Below, piece by piece: positions 62,301 to 64,000 of a stretch of 64,000 nt of DNA; within the stretch, counting starts at the first letter, position 1; each line of letters begins with the position of its first letter. The stretch is taken from positions 620,001-684,000 of the forward strand of contig NC_018387.1 in assembly GCF_000208865.1 (NCBI RefSeq), in the 5' to 3' direction. The DNA comes from Neospora caninum Liverpool. Its lineage: Eukaryota; Apicomplexa; Conoidasida; Eucoccidiorida; Sarcocystidae. The notes under the pieces are model-generated. The model worked only from the letters and a program-made list of their open reading frames with translations, made no database searches and was not told the origin of the DNA. The translations under genes and the position numbers were made by a program.

Positions 62301-63733
62301 AGGCAGGAGACGAGTAGGCCGAAAGGTGGAGAAGGGAGTATATGAAGGAAAAGCGGCAGGAAAAAAGAGAGAGAACCGAAGGGAAAAAGGAGTGAATGAG
62401 CTGAAGACGAAGACGGAGAAAAGGAGGAACGACGGAGAAGGAGAAGAAGGAGAGGGGTTGGAACAGATACGAAGAAATGAAGAAGATGAAGACGTGAAGC
62501 CCGAATCGGACGAAAGGCAGGAACGCTGGCGCGAAGGCACTTGAAATGATGCAAAAAAGAAAGCCCTGACAGTAGAACACGAAGGCGTAGAGGGACAAAA
62601 TTAGAGAAGGGACTAGGAAGGAAGCAGTCATGAACGAAAAGATAGAAAAGAGAGCTGAAGGCGGAAGAGAAGACCGAAACGCGTCTACGAGTGGAAGCAT
62701 AACACCTCGAAGAATGGAACACGAGTGCCGGGAGGCTCAGAAACGCCGGAGAGCAAGGGTGTAGTGAAAGAGAGAGGAACTAAAAGAGAAACAAAAGACA
62801 AATCGGCGTTAGGAACCTTGTTCGCATGGCCGGTGCCTTCGTGCCTTCTCCCCCGACGCTCTGTTGCCCTCCGTGTTTTCGCTGCCGAGGCGGGGTTCGC
62901 GTCGCGCTCACTTTCTCTCAGCCTTCAAGGAATGCAGCGCAGACGAGAAAGGATGTTTCCCCTGCCACCGAGAAGAGAGCGAGATGAACTTTGGAGAAAG
63001 AGACCGTAGAATTCGAGCCGTCCTTACCTGCCGTCCTGGGCGGTGCCTTGATTCACAAGCGCGTTGGCGAATGCCTGAGAGAAAAGAAGAGAGCACATGA
63101 AGGGCAAACCGAGGCGAAAGGATAAGAATGACACGGTAAGACATAGACGGAAGGAGTAAGCGAACGCGAGAAGAAGGAAAGAGAAAGCAAAAACTCAAAG
63201 AGAGAGACACCCAGAAAAGAGAGCCGCGAGTCGATAAACCGAACCTGAAGAACGAGTTGGAACCTAGCAAACGACGGAGAGACGGAAACGCGGTTCCTGG
63301 GCAGAGTCTTAGGGCGTATCGGGTTTTGTAGAACTCGCTCGGAGTGTGCTTCCGCTTTAGTCGCCTTTTCTTCGACTTTCTATGTCTACACAGCTGTGTG
63401 GAGATGTCTCGTCGCGCAGTTGCTGATGCTTTTCGGTCGACTCCCGTTTTGTCCAGGCTTTCCAGAAGAGGAGATCTACGTTTACTTCCCAAGAGATGAC
63501 ACCAGCCCCATCGGTGTCGATTGCGTCGAAGACGTCAATGAGCAGAGCTGCAACTTCTTCGTGGCCTAGGCGGCGCAAGCAGAAGTTAAAAAATGAAACA
63601 GCGTGCGATGGCTACAGGTGCGACGCGGGTGACGAAGACGCGGCCACTGCATCGCTCACCGTGCGAAACGGAGACACTCAGAGCGAAACGGAGACACTCA
63701 GGGTGAGATGTCGCGAGTGCGACCGCGCAAGCT
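48984..63733 (-). CDS. EF-hand/WD40-repeat protein, WDR49/CFAP337-like (5' end uncertain)
   Basis: Phase-consistent exons, 5' to 3': 63733-63660 (tentative), 63565-63486, 63074-63028, 61371-61290, 61099-61066, 60819-60766, 60301-60186, 59654-59501, 58847-58684, 57967-57613, 57216-57162, 56670-56487, 55732-55395, 55150-54884, 54086-54064 (23 nt), 53695-52845, 52399-51571, 51410-51384 (27 nt), 50990-50473, 49865-48984 (TGA). Together they encode about 1,710 residues. The N-terminus has an EF-hand-like unit ([17 protein letters not shown]) with Ala at loop positions 5 and 12, so calcium binding is doubtful. WD repeats follow: [108 protein letters not shown]. Long charged or Ser-rich loops interrupt the later blades. 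An EF-hand followed by tandem WD40 domains is the layout of WDR49/CFAP337 axonemal proteins, which would fit flagellated microgametes. The frame is open to the window edge, so further 5' exons may exist. Confidence 0.75.
54330..54456. repeat. Composite TA-rich microsatellite in intron
   Basis: A (TA)n run plus interrupted TA/TG tracts lie in the WD40 gene intron between the 267-nt exon and the 23-nt exon. Confidence 0.9.
54581..54621. repeat. 15-bp tandem repeat in intron
   Basis: About 2.7 copies of AAAACTGCGTCGCAG, each containing the inverted repeat CTGCG-T-CGCAG. It lies in the same intron of the WD40 gene. Confidence 0.85.
55198..55236. repeat. (TA)n microsatellite in intron
   Basis: A run of about 15 TA units preceded by an interrupted ATATACA tract, in a WD40 gene intron. 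Confidence 0.9.
56106..56172. repeat. (CTAT)n-(TA)n microsatellite in intron
   Basis: About eight CTAT units run directly into an interrupted (TA)n tract in a WD40 gene intron. Confidence 0.95.
58172..58276. repeat. (TA)n-(GATA)n composite microsatellite in intron
   Basis: About 15 TA units are followed by GATA units with short interruptions (ACAGATA, AGATGTAGAAGG), in a WD40 gene intron. Confidence 0.95.
63663..63700. repeat. 20-bp direct duplication
   Basis: GCGAAACGGAGACACTCA occurs twice, 20 bp apart, at the 3' end of the tentative first visible exon of the WD40 gene. Because 20 is not a multiple of three, the two copies are read in different frames. Confidence 0.9.
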
Positions 63734-64000
63734 CTAGCCGGTGAAGAAGCATCGAATGAAAGAGAAAACAGCCAGGGCTCCCCTTGCCTCGACCGCAAGC
63801 TCACAAGTGCGTCTTCAGCCGCGTTCCTCGCTCTTGCTCCTTCCCATCTCCGCCTCCCTTTTTCTCTTTCGCTCTCGAAGAAAGAAACGACTGCGGCAAC
63901 GGCGAGGTGCGGAGGCACGTGCGGTGCAATCGGTGAGGAAGCACAGAACGCCGGGATTTCCTTCTCAAGGACTATGTGTGTATCGCATCCACGTGCATGT
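63734..64000. other. Right edge; possible further 5' sequence of the WD40 gene
   Basis: The minus-strand frame that enters the tentative 63733 exon stays open to the window end, so coding sequence or an intron could continue. I cannot place a start codon here. Confidence 0.3.

Noticed and set aside
1..64000. CRISPR arrays, tRNA/rRNA genes, transposases, organellar insertions
   Set aside because: No spaced direct repeats, cloverleaf-type sequence, transposase motif or mitochondrial cob/cox-like segment was recognised by eye.

Overview
The window looks like nuclear DNA of a cyst-forming coccidian (Toxoplasma / Hammondia / Neospora group). Genes are interrupted by many 200-1,000 bp GT-AG introns, mostly with GTAAG/GTACG/GTGAG donors. 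Introns and spacers carry (TA)n and GATA/ATGT microsatellites. Coding exons are rich in Ser/Pro/Glu/Arg low-complexity tails. There are no operons, tRNAs, rRNAs, CRISPR arrays or recognisable transposons. The sequence alone does not fix the species. Gene models were built by hand: exons were accepted when both splice sites were visible and the reading phase carried across every junction.

Layout. 1-2465 (-): 5' part of an unrecognised Ser/Glu-rich protein with a coiled coil, running off the left end. 6158-18034 (-): a large 11-exon subtilisin-like protease with a full catalytic tetrad. It has bacterial-style beta-sandwich modules, a PAN/apple-like cysteine module and a long proline-rich tail. 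21570-23381 (+): a single-exon orphan protein in a quiet, microsatellite-poor stretch. 26090-28935 (+): a short divergent prohibitin-family protein (N-terminal membrane segment plus SPFH core, no C-terminal coiled coil). 30013-34247 (-): a thioredoxin-fold SH3BGR/glutaredoxin-like domain without a CxxC, followed by a low-complexity tail. 38282-45015 (+): a signal-peptide, single-TM, coiled-coil, proline-rich protein whose domain order resembles TANGO1. 48984-about 63733 (-): a protein of roughly 1,700 residues or more with an EF-hand-like unit followed by many WD40 repeats, the architecture of the WDR49/CFAP337 axonemal family. Its 5' end may lie beyond the right edge.

The genes are transcriptionally independent and I see no shared pathway. 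Separate themes are secretory proteolysis, mitochondrial SPFH biology, a thioredoxin-fold protein, a possible ER-exit-site membrane scaffold and a candidate axonemal/cytoskeletal WD40 scaffold. The most unusual points are the subtilase domain combination, the TANGO1-like topology, the truncated prohibitin, a palindromic GGTGT...TACACC element that occurs in both spacer and coding DNA (giving GV(C/H)TP peptides), a 28-bp perfect palindrome, and a 23-nt micro-exon in the WD40 gene.
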